Shown here: piece by piece, positions 62,471-64,000 of the stretch
How positions within the stretch are numbered: the stretch's first letter is position 1
Layout of the letters: each line of letters starts with the position of its first letter
Source of the DNA: JAFECT01 sp963838235
GTDB lineage: Bacteria; Pseudomonadota; Alphaproteobacteria; Caulobacterales; Caulobacteraceae
Assembly: GCA_963838235.1 (NCBI GenBank)
Contig: CAWIQJ010000005.1
Coordinates: 682,001-746,000, forward strand
DNA: 64,000 nucleotides
Direction: 5' to 3'
Position numbers and translations under genes: made by a program
The notes under the pieces: generated by a model
Told to the model about the DNA's origin: nothing
Seen by the model: only the letters and a program-made list of their open reading frames with translations
Databases searched by the model: none

Positions 62471-64000
62471 GTGACTCGTTCGACGCCGCGCCGGCTTGCC
62501 GCCCTCATCGTTCCCAACCTCGCCGCCCTGGCGCTCGCCTCGGCCGCCGTCGCCGCCCCGGCCGTGAAGGACGCCAAGGCCTTGTCCGCGCCCGCGACGC
62601 CGACGGTCAAGGTCGACTCTGCGGTCTATTCGGGCCTGCACTGGCGCGGCATCGGGCCCTATCGCGGCGGTCGCGCCATTGCGGTGAGCGGCGTCGCGGG
62701 CCAGCCGGGCGTCTACTATTTCGGAGGCGTCGCGGGCGGGGTGTGGAAGTCCGTCGAACTCGGGCGCGAGCTGGAAGCCCATCTTTGACGGCGTCGACGA
62801 GTCCTCGGTCGGCGCGCTCGCTGTGGCGCCGTCGAATCCCAACGTCATCTACGTCGGCTCGGGCGAGGGCGCGCTGCGCGGCAACATCACCTGGGGCGAC
62901 GGGGTCTACAAGTCGAGCGACGGCGGCAAGACCTGGGCCAACATCGGCTTGAAGGACACGCGCCAGATCGGCGCCCTGATCGTCGATCCGACCAATCCCG
63001 ACATCGTGCTGGTCGCCGCCATCGGTCACGCCTTCGGCCCGAACAGCGAGCGCGGCGTGTTCCGCACCACCGACGGCGGCAAGACCTGGACCAAGGTGCT
63101 CTACCGGGACGACCACACCGGCGCGATCGACGTGACCTTCGATCCGAACAATCCGAAGATCGTCTATGCCGCAATGTGGCAGGTGGAGCGCCAGCCCTGG
63201 ACCTTCACCAGCGGTGGCCCGGGCTCGGGCCTGTTCCGCTCCACCGACGGCGGCGTCACCTGGATCGAACTGAAGGGCGGGGGGCTGCCCGCAGGCCCGC
63301 TCGGCAAGATCGATGTCTCGGTCTCCCAGGCCGATTCCAATCGCATCTACGCGATGATCGAGGCGCACGACGGCGGACTCTACCGCTCGGACGACGCGGG
63401 CAAGAGCTGGAAGCTCGTCTCCACCGACGGACGCATCCGCCAGCGCGCCTGGTACTTCTCCAAGACCTACGCCGACCCCAAGTCACCCGACACGGTCTAT
63501 GTGTTGAACACCGGCGTCTTGCGCTCGACAGACGGTGGCAAGACCTGGAACCTCGTGCCTGCAAAACACGGCGATCACCACGGCCTGTGGATCGATCCGA
63601 ACGATCCCAATCGCATGATCAACGCCAACGACGGCGGCGCGTCGGTGTCGCTCGACGGCGGCCAGACATGGTCGACGCAAGACAACCAGCCGACGGCGCA
63701 GTTCTACCACGTGTCGCTAGACGCCAAGCGCTGGCCGTACTGGGTCTATGGCGCCCAGCAGGACAACTCCAACGTCGCGATTTCGAGCTACGACGACGAC
63801 GGCGTAATCGGCGCGCGCGACTGGTTCGCGGCCGGGGGCGGTGAGGCGGGCTATGTGGTGGCCGACCCGGACCATCCGAACATCATCTATTCGGACTCCG
63901 AAAACAGCTTCAACAAATACGACGCCAAGACGCGGCAGGACGAGGACATCTCGCCCTGGCCGGTCGACAACTCGGGCCACCCTGCGTCGGAGCTGGCGCA
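62471..64000 (+). CDS. VPS10/sialidase-like (BNR repeat) exported beta-propeller protein, 5' part (one apparent frameshift near 62765)
   Basis: The gene runs off the window. GTG 62471 with GGGAGA upstream starts a signal peptide (LAALIVPNLAALALASAAVA). The family opening YSGLHWRGIGPYRGGRAIAV and VYYFGGVAGGVWKSV follows, then, after one extra base, WKPIFDGVDESSVGALAVAP. BNR/sortilin Asp-box repeats are clear: YKSSDGGKTW, FRTTDGGKTW, FRSTDGGVTW, YRSDDAGKSW, LRSTDGGKTW and SLDGGQTW. They form the blades of a propeller of the kind annotated as VPS10 domain or exo-sialidase. GTCGAACTCGGG should probably read GTCGACTCGGG. Location is periplasm or outside. Substrate is unknown; many relatives are not sialidases. 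Confidence 0.85.

Noticed and set aside
1..64000. CRISPR arrays, insertion sequences, prophage or toxin-antitoxin genes
   Set aside because: I looked for regularly spaced repeats, transposase and integrase motifs and small paired genes, and saw none. The only repeats are the palindromic intergenic elements listed.

Overview
The window is high-GC alphaproteobacterial DNA, most likely from the family Caulobacteraceae (Caulobacter or Phenylobacterium-like). The best marker is the flagellar block at 44.3-47.5 kb: fliX faces the flgI-cheL-flbY operon, and dksA follows fliX. The run of TonB-dependent receptors and the adjacent pccB, ligA, prmA and gltX genes fit this placement. I see no rRNA, tRNA, CRISPR array, insertion sequence or phage gene.

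Layout. 0-6.3 kb: a partial dioxygenase, an S41-type peptidase, a HExxH metalloprotease, small exported or membrane proteins, a GFA protein and pccB. 6.3-9.1 kb: a 252-bp structured repeat, a GH92 mannosidase, a terminator and a REP-like hairpin. 9.1-22.1 kb: five related TonB-dependent receptors, all on the minus strand, with a BlaI repressor and a short BlaR/M56-type protease between the fourth and fifth. 22.3-30.3 kb: M13 peptidase, 2OG-Fe(II) oxygenase, DUF1697 protein, membrane protein, proline-rich exported protein, ligA and a methyltransferase. 30.3-38.8 kb: a minus-strand cluster whose upper four genes overlap end to start (retropepsin lipoprotein, TrmB-like regulator, BAAT-type acyltransferase/hydrolase, second retropepsin), followed by a SnoaL-like protein and a transglutaminase-like protein. 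39-44.1 kb: aminopeptidase P, prmA, a histone H1-like protein, paiB and a ParA-like ATPase. 44.3-47.9 kb: flagellar genes, dksA and a DUF3601 protein. 48-52.9 kb: Rieske oxygenase, gltX, a LOG protein and small exported proteins. 53-59.7 kb: an ATM1-like ABC exporter, a GNAT protein and an RND pump with its adaptor. 59.9-64 kb: SH3-like protein, lipoprotein, glycine-rich RcnB-like protein, a small exported protein and the start of a VPS10/sialidase-like beta-propeller.

Many conserved genes are split by 1-2 base indels while codon-level conservation on both sides is intact. These breaks are dense at 22.3-26.1, 44.8-46.6 and 53.7-58.9 kb and absent from 9.1-22.1 and 47.0-53.6 kb. Several are restored by lengthening a CC to CCC. 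I read them as uncorrected sequencing errors, not gene decay. Genes with one apparent break are typed CDS. Genes with several are typed pseudogene because they cannot be translated as given.

The most interesting biology is a candidate BlaI-family operator (TAC-N4-GTA core) shared by the blaI leader and the start of the next receptor, which suggests that a sensor-less BlaI/M56 pair controls TonB-dependent uptake. Second is the TrmB/BAAT/double-retropepsin operon, which has a TAGTAG-N6-CTACTA palindrome at its promoter. Third is a sharp G+C drop inside prmA that coincides with its frame break.
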